Source of the DNA: Tiliqua scincoides
Lineage: Eukaryota; Chordata; Lepidosauria; Squamata; Scincidae
Direction: 5' to 3'
NCBI RefSeq assembly: GCF_035046505.1
Contig: NC_089822.1
Location: 81,885,659 to 81,949,658 of the forward strand
DNA length: 64,000 bases
The position numbers and the translations under genes are program-made. The first letter of the stretch is position 1; each line of letters starts with the position of its first letter. A model generated the notes under the pieces. It was not told the origin of the DNA, made no database searches, and saw nothing but the letters and a program-made list of their open reading frames with translations. Shown here piece by piece: positions 12,208 through 23,588 of this stretch.

Positions 12208-15071
12208 TAAACACTTGGGTTTGGTTTTGGTCTGGTTATATTCACAGGCAGAACAATACCAGACAGACTAAACCAAGCCAGGGGTTGTTCACTTACAGAA
12301 GCCCACTGGCATGAATGGGAACAACATAAACACAGAGTAGTACCCAATACAATGGAATACACAAGAGAACTTCCTGGTGGAGTGAGTTCACAGCATTGAT
12401 GACAACTCAGTCAAATGTATCTAGCACACTATATTCTACATCTGTATTAGCTTCAGTAATCCAGTCTCTGGATGAAACAATACCGACAAGAGAACATTTG
12501 CTTTGAACAAGATCTTACAAAATACAAAATAATTTCTGTGATCTTTTCTGCTATCCTCAACTTTAATTGCCATTGCAAAATGGATCGCTGCCTTGCAGGA
12601 ATATTTCCTTATTAAGGCTGTAATCTTATACACACTCTCTTGGAAGTAATGGGATTTACTTTTGAGTAAACATACATAGGCTTGTGCTGTAAGAAATCTG
12701 TAGGGTGCTAACAAGCTAGTCAGTGTAGAGGTAAAATATAAATTAACACAGCACCCGTCTTTGCAAAGTTGTACCATCCACTCATGCAAAAATGGTCTAT
12801 TAATATTATAAGAATTGATCAGTATGTTTCCCTTTCAGCTTAAGTTTTCAATTCTATTCAAGTATGACACTGTATAGAAAACAGAATAAATAAAACCACT
12901 GTATTATTTATTTGTCATATTTATGTACACATATGTATGTGTGCACATGTGCTGTGGGTCTCCCATTTTGGCCTGCACCTCAATTGGATGCATCTATAAA
13001 TGTAACATTTAATGTAAGCTGGGCTCTGAATGGCTGGTTGCTGGGGGCTCTGGGGCAAAGTCTTGCAATGGTCCTCCCATATCATCCCCCACCTACCCTT
13101 TGATGGTGCATTAGGTGCTACCATGGCCTTCAGTACTGAAGATTTAGGGGTTGGCTGGTCAGGTAGGCACTCCATTAATCAAGGCCTAAAGACCAAACAA
13201 AATGTGGCACAGGAAATTCTCATTTAAAATTTTAAAAAATATAAATAATAACTTTTCAAGTATGGGGAATAATTTGCATCAACACTGTGGCCCATCAGGA
13301 GGGTTTTTAAAAAACCTGATTTGCATCCAAAGGTATTTGCTCCACTGAACATGTATCATATGGGTACATGTATGTTTTGCACTGTAGGGTAAGCAACACA
13401 ATCAGAGTGAGGCACCTTTAATCAAGAAAATGGCATAGGGAAAAGGGTAAACCCCTCCTCCCCCAATTCTATGGTCTTCTCCAGATAGGTTTCTCCTTGG
13501 TTGTTTAAAAACCACAGCAGATTCTGTTCATGGACTTCGTGCATCATTCATGCCTAGTTTGGCCCTTAATCTTGAATATATCCTAAAGCAAATTTTAAAT
13601 CTCTTGATGGATCTTGTCCCTCTTCCCAAGCTCATAACCTCCCTTTTTGAAACCCTGCAACCCACCAAATGTTTGATAAACATTGATTGGGCCTGGTCTA
13701 TGGTAGTGGTCTTCAACAGGTGAATCAAATCCCCAGTGGGCTGCAACCCAACCTCCAGTGAATTGCATGGGTGCTGCCCCTGCCATGTTCCTTTGGGGTT
13801 CAGGCCTGGACAGTTTGAACAGCAGTTAAGTCTAGAGGTCCTTGATGTGGTCAATTCCACTGCAGACTTTGGCTTTGGAGGGGTTGCTTTGACCAAGCTT
13901 CTCAGTCTTCAGTGGGCCCCTTCTCTGCCCCTCAACTTGCCACCTCTCCTTTCATCTTTCAAAACTGAGTGTATGCTATTGTCACGCCACTCTCTGTCCC
14001 TGCTCTCCCTCCAATGGGCCTTGAAGGAAAGAATGATGTAGTAGCAATAGAACCACATTGGTCATTACCTGGTGGAACAAGAGGAGAAGAAGGAAGAGGA
14101 ACGCTGTTCTGTTGAACTTTGCCAAGGTTTGCACAGGCTCTTGAACATGGATTTAATGTTGCAGGTTACCACCTTTTTTCCAGGTTCAGAAGTGGAATAT
14201 TCAGCTGTCAGGTAATTCAGACTCCCCAATCATTCATTCCCTTTCCATTCTGCCAATCTGTGATTCTTTATTCTTTTGCCAAAAAAGCCTGAGTCATCAA
14301 GTTCTTCCCCTTACCTCAAAGTTTGCATATTTTCCCCCTCTCTGAACAAGTTGGAGAAATGAATGTTTATTGTGTACCTACAGACCTCTCAAGGTGTTGT
14401 ATTCAGATGAGAGAGAGAGCGCGGAGGCAAGTCTGTACACCTTCCCTTCTCCCATGTGCAGATAATTGGGCAGGCTTCTTTCCCAAATATCTTGCACTCA
14501 CTGAGGGTGGCGAAAAAAATCTTTGACATATCGTGAATAATCTGACACCAAACCCCATACTATCCCACTGCCACTCTCAGCATCCTTACCGATATTGCTT
14601 TTCACAAAGTTTACATCACTTTCCTAATACAGGAAAAGGAGAAAGGATTGCGGAATAAACACAATCGCATTAGCAAGTCCTTATGAAAGATTTCTCCTTG
14701 GGTCAAATGACTAATGTGCGATTAAATCTTTATTCCAGGACAAACAGCGGGAGCCAAAAACAGTGGGCTGCAGTCAGTTTAATTTTGATTAAAGGAGCAG
14801 AATACTCCAACTCAGCAAAACCCTCAACAGATTATTTATTTTGATAGCGGTCACTGGTGTGTTGGTTTTAAATCCAAGTCTGACATTGTGTGGAATGGGT
14901 AACATTGCCTAGTGGTATTTCTTTCTGGCCTGATGGGGTCACAAAATGAGGGAGGCTTTGGCAGCTTAGGGACTTGATCCTGCAATCTGTCCCCCCCCCC
15001 CAGCATGTTATTTTAAGGAGAAAAAAAGTTTATATGGAAAGGGTATGATTTGGCCCTTAGTGACCAGCTAA
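12208..15071. other. No gene seen; unique DNA with one family-D repeat
   Basis: 13700-13960 (GTAGTGGTCTTCAACAGGTG, GTGGGCTGCAACCCAACCTC) has a hAT-like left-end phrase. 14575-14840 is AT-rich and non-repetitive (see findings). No coding exon recognised. Confidence 0.55.
12614..12692. repeat. Short repeat family D copy
   Basis: GGCTGTAATCTTATACACAC through ACTTTTGAGTAAACATACAT and AGGCTTGTGCTG. Confidence 0.7.
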
Positions 15072-15595
15072 GGGCTCAATCCTATGCAGTGCAAGCCGGC
15101 TCACCACTGGTGCGCAGTGTTGCAAACATAAGGTATGTTTGTGGGGATTAGCACCTGCCCAGCACCAGAGTGCCCAACAGTATTGGGTGGAGGCCAGCAA
15201 TCCACCACCAGGCACTCCGTGCAAAGCACCTGGTGGTAGAGAGGTAAGTTGGTGCATGGGAGAAGGTGGGGAGGAGGTGTTCTGGGGTGGGTGGAGGGCA
15301 GGAGAAGGCATGGTGGGGAGGGAGTAGGGTAGGGGGGTGGTAGGACCAGTGGAGCTGAGCTCCACCAGATCCGGAGCCCCGTATCAGGCCGTGTGGTTCA
15401 ACATGAGGCTTCTTGATTCTGTGCCATCTAAAGAGCTGCCGCAGAGCCAAGTAGTCCCATTGTGGGGCTACTTCCCTTACTCAGGGAAAGGGGATGAATA
15501 TCACCTTCTCCCGAGGAGCCACCAGCGACTGCCCAGTTGCGCTCGGGATGCCGTGACAGCTATTTTTGCACACTGGGCAGCTCAGAATTGAGCCC
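15072..15595. mobile_element. GC-rich MITE family B
   Basis: Starts GGGCTCAATCCTATGC and ends CTCAGAATTGAGCCC, which are inverted termini. The core has AAACATAAGGTATGTTTGTG and the G-rich GGTAGGGGGGTGG stretch. Possible TAA/TTA flanks. Confidence 0.78.
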
Positions 15596-15830
15596 TTAGT
15601 CAGGATTTAAAGAAATATACTGTATATGTACAGCAAGGTTCTTTATTATTTTTCTTAATTCTACCATTCATGAAAAGGTGTTTTACAAAAAGTAAAATGA
15701 TAGGCCCCTACCTATCATCATCTGAGTACTGTCACAAAGGAGACAACAAAGGAAGAAAAGTCAACTTGTTGCTTCTTTCTGTTTTATGGCTATGTTACCC
15801 ATTTGTTTTTATGGTATGCCATATTTTATA

Positions 15831-16272
15831 TAGTCACCCCTCGCTTTTGTGCAGTTGATTTGCACAACTATACAGGGGTCCCCGGTATCTACAGGGGTTC
15901 CATGCCGGAATTCCCATGGACACCTGAAACTGCAGATACATGGGGGACCCCCGCACCCTGGAACTGCAGATAATTGAAACCACCAATACAGATTCTGCAG
16001 ATACGGAGAGCCCCCTATACATGCTAAACAAATGAACAAAATACCTAGAGCGAAACAATCATTTAAATAGTGCAGGTGATTCTGCCCACCATTCCACTTA
16101 CTAAACACATGCATGAAATCACTGCTGTTCCCTCATTCATTCTCAGCTCCCATCTGGAGACAGTATTATTTTCCAGATGTAATGGATATTCAAGGCAATT
16201 TTGGGTTTACACAATTTTAGCCGTACTTGCTGACTCTGGAATGTAACCCTCATGTAAGACATGGGGTGACTG
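15831..16272. mobile_element. Tigger-like MITE, outer element of a nest
   Basis: Starts TAGTCACCCCTCGCTTTTGT and ends AAGACATGGGGTGACTG, an inverted pair. It is interrupted by a second TA-flanked MITE at 15873-16017. Left flank is TA; the right flank has decayed. Confidence 0.7.
15873..16017. mobile_element. Small TA-flanked MITE nested in 15831-16272
   Basis: Starts CAGGGGTCCCCGGTATCTAC and ends GCAGATACGGAGAGCCCCCT (plus A), with TA on both sides (15871-15872, 16018-16019). 145 bp, non-coding. Confidence 0.8.
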
Positions 16273-16352
16273 AACTATTTTTAATTATTACAGTTACCTG
16301 TTTTGGCATTCTTTCAAGAAGGGAGGTGGACTGGATGTTATTAAACACCTTA

Positions 16353-16531
16353 GGGCCCAATCCTATCCAACCTTCCAGCTCCGGTGTAGCTACAATGGAG
16401 CCCCATGGTAAGGGAACAAATGTTCCCATACCTTAAGAAGGCCCCAATGACTGCCCCTCCACCACAGGATGCAGCACACACCCCACTGGCACAGCTGCAC
16501 CAGCACTGGAAAATTGGGTAGGATTGGGCCC
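16353..16531. mobile_element. Foldback MITE family A, copy 4
   Basis: Ends are GGGCCCAATCCTATCC and GGGTAGGATTGGGCCC, flanked by TTA (16350-16352 and 16532-16534). Contains GGGAACAAATGTTCCC and GGATGCAGCACAC. Confidence 0.85.
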
Positions 16532-16534
16532 TTA

Positions 16535-17747
16535 AACACCACCATCATCTTAAATACCATTAGCCCTCCTCCAGCTCCTGAACAGCACAGCACCAGCACA
16601 GCACTGCACTGATCTGCTCTGGTAGGTGTCCTCAGTTATACAGGCATGTGTGTATACAGTTATACAGGCTGGCTTTCTCACCAGCTCACCAAATTGTACA
16701 CCGTTGCAAAGTTCTTTACAGCACTTTTGAGATGGTGAGCACCAGCGGAGCGCATGCTGCACCAGTGCAACCCTTAGATATGATTGTGCCATTAATGCTG
16801 CTTTCTATCTGAACAGCAAAATATAGTTACGTCCCTGTGCTCATCTCCTTGGACCGTGGGAATAAAGGGATCTTGAACAAGAAAATGATAAGTCATTTCT
16901 AACCTAATAATTTAATTAGCTAACAGATTAGAGACCAAAGGTAGCAACTGGGTATTTAATTATCCTAAATTACGGCTGCATCTGATTTTTAGTGTACTTT
17001 TCATCTTTAATTGCATTTAATAGAATTAGGACATCTGACTCATTAAACTGGAGAACATTTTTTAAATCAGAAAACCTAATCATTTGTCTCAGTGATTCAT
17101 TGTTTATCTTGATTAACTTCATTTCTAGTTGCTGTTTTCCTTAAATATACGCTCAGATAGAATTACTTGGCTCCCTTTCTCACCCTCCCCAGGGTTTTAT
17201 TGAAACATCTCAAAATATCTGGATCTGAATCTGTAATCAACACAATCGAGTTTGGAGAGAATTAACATACTCCTCCTTCCTGCCATAAGGGTGGGCAGAG
17301 GGCGAGATGGGTGAAGTACCTAGCGGTTAGTGGCTAGCACCCACCTCCCTGCTCCCCTTTCACCCTTTTCAATGCATAAATTGGGAATGAACTGTAAAAA
17401 GCTAGTTAGCCACCACTGTCCAAAGCTAGAGAACCCAGACAGGAGGAACCTTCTCCTCCTTGGCATAAAGTATTTGAGAAGGAGGGGAGGAAGTAGCACA
17501 GAGGAGAGAATTGTCTCCATAGACACTCTATCCCACCATTCTCTTCTTTACTTCCTCTCCCATTCCATTCCCCTTTTGCTTTTCCAATACAGCATGTCAG
17601 GGAGGAAAATGTAGCAACTCTTCATGTGCAGCCGTAAGCCTAGATGGACAGATACATTGACAGTAAGACAGGCACAGGCAGGTGACAGCATCTGCCCCCT
17701 CATCTGATAACCCACCACTTAAGTCAACTGCCTTGTTTGCCTCTTAC
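16535..17747. other. No gene seen; AT-rich unique block at 16850-17230
   Basis: The central part is free of recognisable repeats and rich in TAATTAG/ATTAA-type motifs. It is a candidate for conserved non-coding DNA, which cannot be judged without other genomes. Confidence 0.5.
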
Positions 17748-17878
17748 TGAGACTAGCCCTGGATTTCAGGGAATGAATATTTTCCAGTCCAACCTAGAGA
17801 TGCTAGGGATGGAACCTGGAACTGTCTGCATGCAGAGCAGATGCTATACCAGTGAATTTCAGTCCTTCCCCTTAAGAG
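17748..17878 (-). mobile_element. tRNA-derived SINE head fragment
   Basis: The reverse complement of GGATGGAACCTGGAACTGTC, then TGCATGCAGAGCAGATGC and TATACCAGTGAATTTCAGTC, gives the A-/B-box head of the same SINE. The body is missing or decayed. Confidence 0.7.
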
Positions 17879-18218
17879 GGTACTGTTATCGTCCATTTAG
17901 GCCAAGTGATCAGCTGCTCCAAGCTTGGTTCCTCAGTCTGAGTAACTTGTCCCCAAGTAGCCATACAGCCTCTATTCCTTCTGGGCTCAGCCTCTGAGAA
18001 CCCGTTCATCTGCCTGAACTGCCTCTGCCCCTGCCCAGAGTTGTGTGTGCTGTGCTGAACCTCAGCTTTTGCCAGTCTGCCTACTCCAGAACCTGGCTAT
18101 ACCTTGCTGCTTGGCCTTGAATTGGGCCGAGGGCTGACAGGTTGTCAGATTCCTTCCTACTGAATCCATAACTTGCCACAACTCGGAAAAGTTTACTCTG
18201 CCTGTGCTTTATCTATGC

Positions 18219-18643
18219 CAGGGGTGTCCAAACTTTTTGGCAGGAGGGCCACATCACCTCTCTGACACTGTGTGGAGGGCAGGGAGAAAAAAAAAAAGGA
18301 TTAATTTACATTTCAAATTTGAATAAATTTACATAAATGAATATATTAGAGATGGAACTTATATGACTGAATGAAGGTCTTGCAATAGCTCAAGGCTTAT
18401 AAAAGGCCTTGCATAAAGCACGCTGCTGCATCACAGATGTGAAACAGCAAGCAGTGGAGGGGGCCCTCGTCCCACAGCTCATTCAAGAGGTCAGACTGCT
18501 GGCTGTCATGCTGAGAACAGTTGCATCAGACCAGTGCGGGCTCCAGCAAGGGCCAGAGGCTCATTGGAGACTGTGGGCTCCCTGAGGGATGTATTTGGAA
18601 TCCTCGAGGGTCACAAGTGGCCCCAGGGTTTTGGGCACCCCTG
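18219..18643. mobile_element. hAT-type MITE, 425 bp
   Basis: Termini are CAGGGGTGTCCAAACTTTTT and GGTTTTGGGCACCCCTG. Target duplication is ATCTATGC (18211-18218) against ATCTGTGC (18644-18651). A short poly(A) stretch lies near 18287. Non-coding. Confidence 0.88.
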
Positions 18644-18664
18644 ATCTGTGCCATCATCCAAGAT

Positions 18665-19060
18665 GGATTGATAGGTCAATAAATGGATCAGTGGAGAGTT
18701 AAGTGGAGGTGTGGGGGGAGGCGGGAGGAGGCATTCTGGGGAGGCAGGAAGAGGGCAGGGAGGAAGGGATGGGAGGGGAGGGAGGGAGTCAGGACCAGTG
18801 GAACAAAGCTCCACTGGATCCAAAGCCTTTGTGTCTGGCTCACTGCCTGCCACGGAGGCTCGTTTCACCACCAACCTTTTGGTTGGTGGTGAATCATGTA
18901 GCCCCATTGCAGTGCTACTTGCTTTACCTGGGGGAAGGGGACAAAAGTCCCCTTCTCTCGAGGAGCTGTCGGCAGCTGCCTGGAGTGTGCAGGATGCGGA
19001 GGCAGTCATTTTCAGCGCCGCTGCAGCCCCAAACCCCAGGCAGCTCAGGAATGGGCTTCC
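18665..19060. mobile_element. GC-rich MITE family B, probably partial
   Basis: Blocks shared with 15240-15595 include GGAGGTGTGGGGGGAGGCGG-like G-rich text, GGACCAGTGGAACAAAGCTC, and the stretch CTTTACCTGGGGGAAGGGGA before CTCGAGGAGC. The right end near GGCAGCTCAGGAATGGGC resembles the family terminus. It abuts the hAT element 18219-18643. Confidence 0.55.
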
Positions 19061-19598
19061 AGTCCTTTACAAGGTTTATAAGGTTACAGGCAGTATTTGC
19101 TGAGCTGTGTCAGACCATTTCACTTTGACTACGAGCGATGTGCACTTTTAAACAGTGTTGGTAGAGCTAAAATTATTTGATGTGATCAAACTTGTTCTTC
19201 ATTTGTAGCTTATGATTAAAGCATTTTTTTTTAAAACCATAACATTTCTTTTTTAAACTAATCCTCTATCCGGCTGACTCATGCCAGCTGTTAAAAAACT
19301 AGATATTTCAGTAATGCTGAGCGCCACCTATAATCAAAACATGTAATATAAAATGGCCAACCTTTTCCTGCGTTGTCTGTCATTGCTTGATTTATACCGC
19401 CTATGTTCCTGTGCATTCCTAAATGAGTTTAGCATAGCCACAAACAATGATTTTAACAGTGCATTATAGAACAAATGCTATGTATGATCACAGGAGCACG
19501 CTAGGGAAAGCAGTTTTCCTGAATGTGGAGAGTTGCTGTTAATGTGAAATCAGCCTGTTGATGCATACCATTCAGAACGATGGGTTAACACCATAGTT

Positions 19599-19955
19599 AA
19601 GTGGTTCCTAAACTGTGGGTTGCGACCCAAAAGTGGATCATGACCTGATTTCTGATGGGTCGCAGGCTTGCCGATGATGCACCTAAAATGGCAAATGACC
19701 AGAAGCTGCATCTGAGTTGCGTATGTGACCCTATGTCATTTTTTGCATTGTGCTATGGTTCCAAAACTGTGTGTCATGCTAAACATGCAGTTTAGGGAAT
19801 GGCGCAACATGGAAAATGATGCTGGGGCACGTGCATGACCCAGACATGACTTCTGGGTCACTTGCCAATGTAAGTTGCAGCTGGGCTTGATGGGCTCCAG
19901 ATCCACCACAGACTACACAGTGGGTCACGAATGTAAGCAGTTCGGGAAGCCCCTG
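19599..19955. mobile_element. hAT-type MITE, 357 bp
   Basis: It starts AAGTGGTTCCTAAACTGTGG and ends TTCGGGAAGCCCCTG, with a perfect 8-bp duplication CCATAGTT (19591-19598, 19956-19963). Contains the GGGTTGCGACCCAAAAGTGG motif of this widespread non-autonomous group. Confidence 0.85.
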
Positions 19956-19963
19956 CCATAGTT

Positions 19964-21989
19964 CATTGTACTGAGGCGCTATTGGAGAAGTTCCCAATGT
20001 ACCCCTTTACAGTTCTAAGGACCATATCAGAAAGTATGTCACATATGTTGGAGGCCTACAGCTCATTGACCTATTTTATTATTTATTATTTATTTATTAT
20101 ATTTATTATTTATTTGCATAGATGGCGCAAATATTCAGCAATGTTATTCAGTAAAGTCTGATAGGAAAAAACATATAGATACAATATGGTAGTGGTGTGT
20201 TTTCTCCCATGAATAATAGTAGGTAGAGGAAGGCATCAGATTAGGAAGGCAGAGAAAGGAAAAAGGTTTATCTTTTTGGCCCAAGATTCACATTGAAGTA
20301 TGGAAATGGTACAGAGGCCCATCAAACATACTTGTTAAAATTATCATCATAACTTTTATTCCAGTCCTGTTTACGCGTAAAAATAAAAGTTTACACATGA
20401 TTGTGTATTTAATGACTTTTTTGAACATGCAACATTCTGGATCCACTTCTCTTCTCTTGCAGCACTCATTTTTGAATTGGGGGAGGAAAAAAAGGAAGTC
20501 TATAGCCGGATGCATGCATGCTTGTGCTCAGTCATGGCATAGTTAGCATGTGCCTGGGTCCTTCTGTACACACGCACACTCATATCAGTGCTACATCTGG
20601 ACCCAAAGCTGTTTGGATGGGCAGCACCAGCATTGGAGCATGTGTGGGCAAGGCTCTGAGGGTTGGATCTCTATGGCCTGTACCTTGTCCTATCCTTAAT
20701 CCAGCCACTTTTTAAACCCCCAGCTTAATGCCCACTTTTAATTCATTATTTCGCCTTTTACTATAGCTATCTAGTATTCAGACATGCGTGTTTATCACTT
20801 GATGACTGTTATATCAAGTCATGACTTGCCCAAGTAAATAAGTGTGGCAAATCTAATACCACAGGTACAGCTTACATATCACTTCACATTAACCTAAAAT
20901 GTTTTTCAACAGAACCAGTTGTCAGTTCACACATTCAGCTGGTAGTCAGCGCATGATATATAAACAAGCAATGAGGAATCCGGTGAAGTGCATACTGGGG
21001 GGGGGGGGGATACTTTTTTTTCTTGCTTTGTTTCTGTCCAGTACTTTTCAGATAACACCAAGGATGAATGAAGATGGGGAGGGGCCTTGGGGTTAGGATC
21101 ATGCCCACCAACCTTGCCCTAGGTTTGTCAGGATACCGGATCACATGGACAGAGCCTGCGTGTGCACAGTTGATATGTACATTTTTTGCAGGTGCAGCAT
21201 CTTTTTGTCTTTTTGTTTTGAAGTCCTTTCTTGAAAGTTTGTTTGTTTTTCTTTATAAACTGTTTCTGGAGCAAATGGTTTTGCATATTCTTGTTTGGTC
21301 ACCTGAGGCCATTTTGGAGAAGCCAAGTTTATTTTTAAAGTGCAGATTCATTTTCTTCAAAGTACTGTAGAACGTCGCTCCAGGTGCTGAGACAGGAAAG
21401 CAAATTTTCCTTTACAAAATCCTCCAGGGGTGGGTGGAGGACACACCATCACAGATATTTCCACATCTGAGCTTAGAAGTCAGCTATTTCTCAATGATCA
21501 GAATGAAGTCAGTCCCAATGGCAGGAAGGTGCCCTCTTGCCATGTTGCCACTTCTGTCTTCCAAATACCACCACTGACAGACACAGAGCTGTGGTATGGC
21601 CCTTTTAAAAACAGACTGTCAAGTATTTCTCTTCAGATAAATACTCATAAAGTGTGTCATGCATCAAAGACAAGGCAGACGGCATCAAAGGTATGACAAT
21701 CTGTAATCAGGTACTGCATGGTAGCTGCGGTTGGATATTATCAAAAACGGAATGTGACTACAACAGTTTGGATGAAAATGGGTGTTGCTGAATATAAAAT
21801 CTCTGCCCAGCCATGGAATTGAAGGATTATTCATCACCAAAATTTGCAAAGATGAATTGCCAGGAGGGGGCATTTTCATTCCAGCTCTGTGAAAGCAAGC
21901 CAGTCTCTACAGCTCTTCCCTTTGCCTTCCCCAATCCCAACCAACCAATCCTGCAATTGTCTTTGGCTCCATGAAACATGGAGATAGAA
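19964..21989. other. No gene seen
   Basis: Contains a TTATTTA tract and a G12 run near 20997-21009. Short frames show no domains. Confidence 0.6.
20064..20120. repeat. (TTATTTA)n microsatellite
   Basis: TTATTTATTATTTATTTATT-type run. Confidence 0.9.
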
Positions 21990-22083
21990 TAAGGCTGCAA
22001 TCCTAACCACACTTTCCTGAGAGAAAGCCTCATTGAACAAAATGGGACTTACTTCTGAGTAGACCTGGTTAGGATTGTCCCCT
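21990..22083. repeat. Short repeat family D copy
   Basis: GGCTGCAATCCTAACCACAC through GACTTACTTCTGAGTAGACC and GGTTAGGATTGTCCCC: inverted ends plus the shared GAGAAAGCCTCATTGAA centre. Confidence 0.75.
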
Positions 22084-22539
22084 AAATTCTCTATAACTTC
22101 CAAATGACTCCTACAAACCAATAGGAACTGATGCACCCTGAAAAAATTAATTACCAAAAAATTAATTCAGGGTGCAGGAAGTGTGGTTTGGAGGTTAAAG
22201 CTATGCCTTGCCTCAAGAAGCTAATTGGGAGTAACCCTGGCTGTGATTTGGAAGGGAGACCATCACAGCTAATAAGCTGCTGTGAGAGAACAGAGCCATA
22301 AAGGATCACTGCCACTGTTGATCCCTGGGCCATGAAAGGGCGAAAGAGTCAACTGCCATAAGCTAAACTGTGAGGTGGAGGAGCATGGAGGTCAGCCACC
22401 AAGAACAATAACACCTGGTTGATTTGTGGCTGCTCCTGCTGGAAACTTGTGTTGGCAAAAGAATGACAACACAGGAGGGAAAATGTCTGGAAGTGAAGAG
22501 TTCCATGATTTCTCCTAGAACATTAATTGTAAAAACTCC

Positions 22540-22650
22540 ATTTGTAAAAATGGGTTTTGGTGACAGCCTCGTTATGTGAACCGCCTTGGGTCTGTAAGAT
22601 TCTCACTTATTGTGAGAGTCAGTGAGAAAAGTGCTATAGAAATACTGTGC
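22540..22650 (+). mobile_element. LINE 3'-tail relic
   Basis: GTTATGTGAACCGCCTTGGG followed by AGTGCTATAGAAATACTG resembles the conserved tail of squamate LINEs. Confidence 0.5.
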
Positions 22651-22653
22651 ACA

Positions 22654-22780
22654 GTGATTTTCAAAGTGGTGGGTCGTGACCCACCATAGGAAACCAAAAC
22701 CGGGCCATTTCTCCTTAAAGGGAGTGACCCAGTAATGGGTGCCCTGAAGCACTGCAGCAGGTATCAGATGTAAATGATGA
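22654..22780. mobile_element. hAT-type MITE fragment
   Basis: CAGTGATTTTCAAAGTGGTG, then GGTCGTGACCCACCA, resembles the left end of the CAGTGGTTCTCAAA group. No matching right end was found. Confidence 0.5.
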
Positions 22781-23588
22781 GAGTGTTCCTGAACATTTGA
22801 ACATTTGTGTGTAGAAGAAAGAATTCTGACTGTCATGCAGAAATACAAGAAGCAGGGTTCCTGTCATTTCCCCCTTGTAGCCAGCGGTTGAAGATAGAAA
22901 GGCCCTGTTACCTTTCACAGCTACTAGTAATCTTGGGGTTTTGAGCAAATGTTTGTTCTGCAACCTTCAGGTAGACCGCATCATCCCCTTACCTTGAGAA
23001 AAAAAAATGTTTTGTTGCTCTAAATGTGCTGCAACAATTGTATCATAATGTCCTATGAAAGAAAGTCTCCTGCACCTTTTGTCGGTTTCCACAACGATCT
23101 TTCATTGCCAGATTAGGGGTGTTTCTGTTCACGATTCTCTTCCCAATCTGGGTATCTTATCTACATTGGAACCTGGCACATCCCATTGGCTTTGATCTAT
23201 TGTTGCTTCCATTTCATATCTGGAAGCAGGACCCCATTTTAAAACAGGCTATCCATTCCACACTGAAAGCCAAGAGAAGCAAAAAAAAAAGCCCCTCTCT
23301 GTGTGTGCAACAAAAGGTATGGATCAGGTCGGATTAGGTGAAGTGAATTGTCGAAAGGCTGCCAGGCAAAAGAACTGAACTGCCCAGTTTTACAAAGACA
23401 AAATGAATTACCAAAGAGAGATCCGGTTACATAATGCAAAGCTGGTGACACAGGAATAACAAAAGACAGGAAATGCAGCTCAAGAGTGTCGATCCAGTTC
23501 AGGAGCTTTTCATGTAATCTGTTAGTAATCTGCACACAAACTTGCTGCACTCCTCACTGTATTTTATGCTATATCATAGTTTCCACTA
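22781..23588. other. No gene seen
   Basis: Unique-looking DNA up to the 3' end of the truncated CR1. Nothing recognised. Confidence 0.55.
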
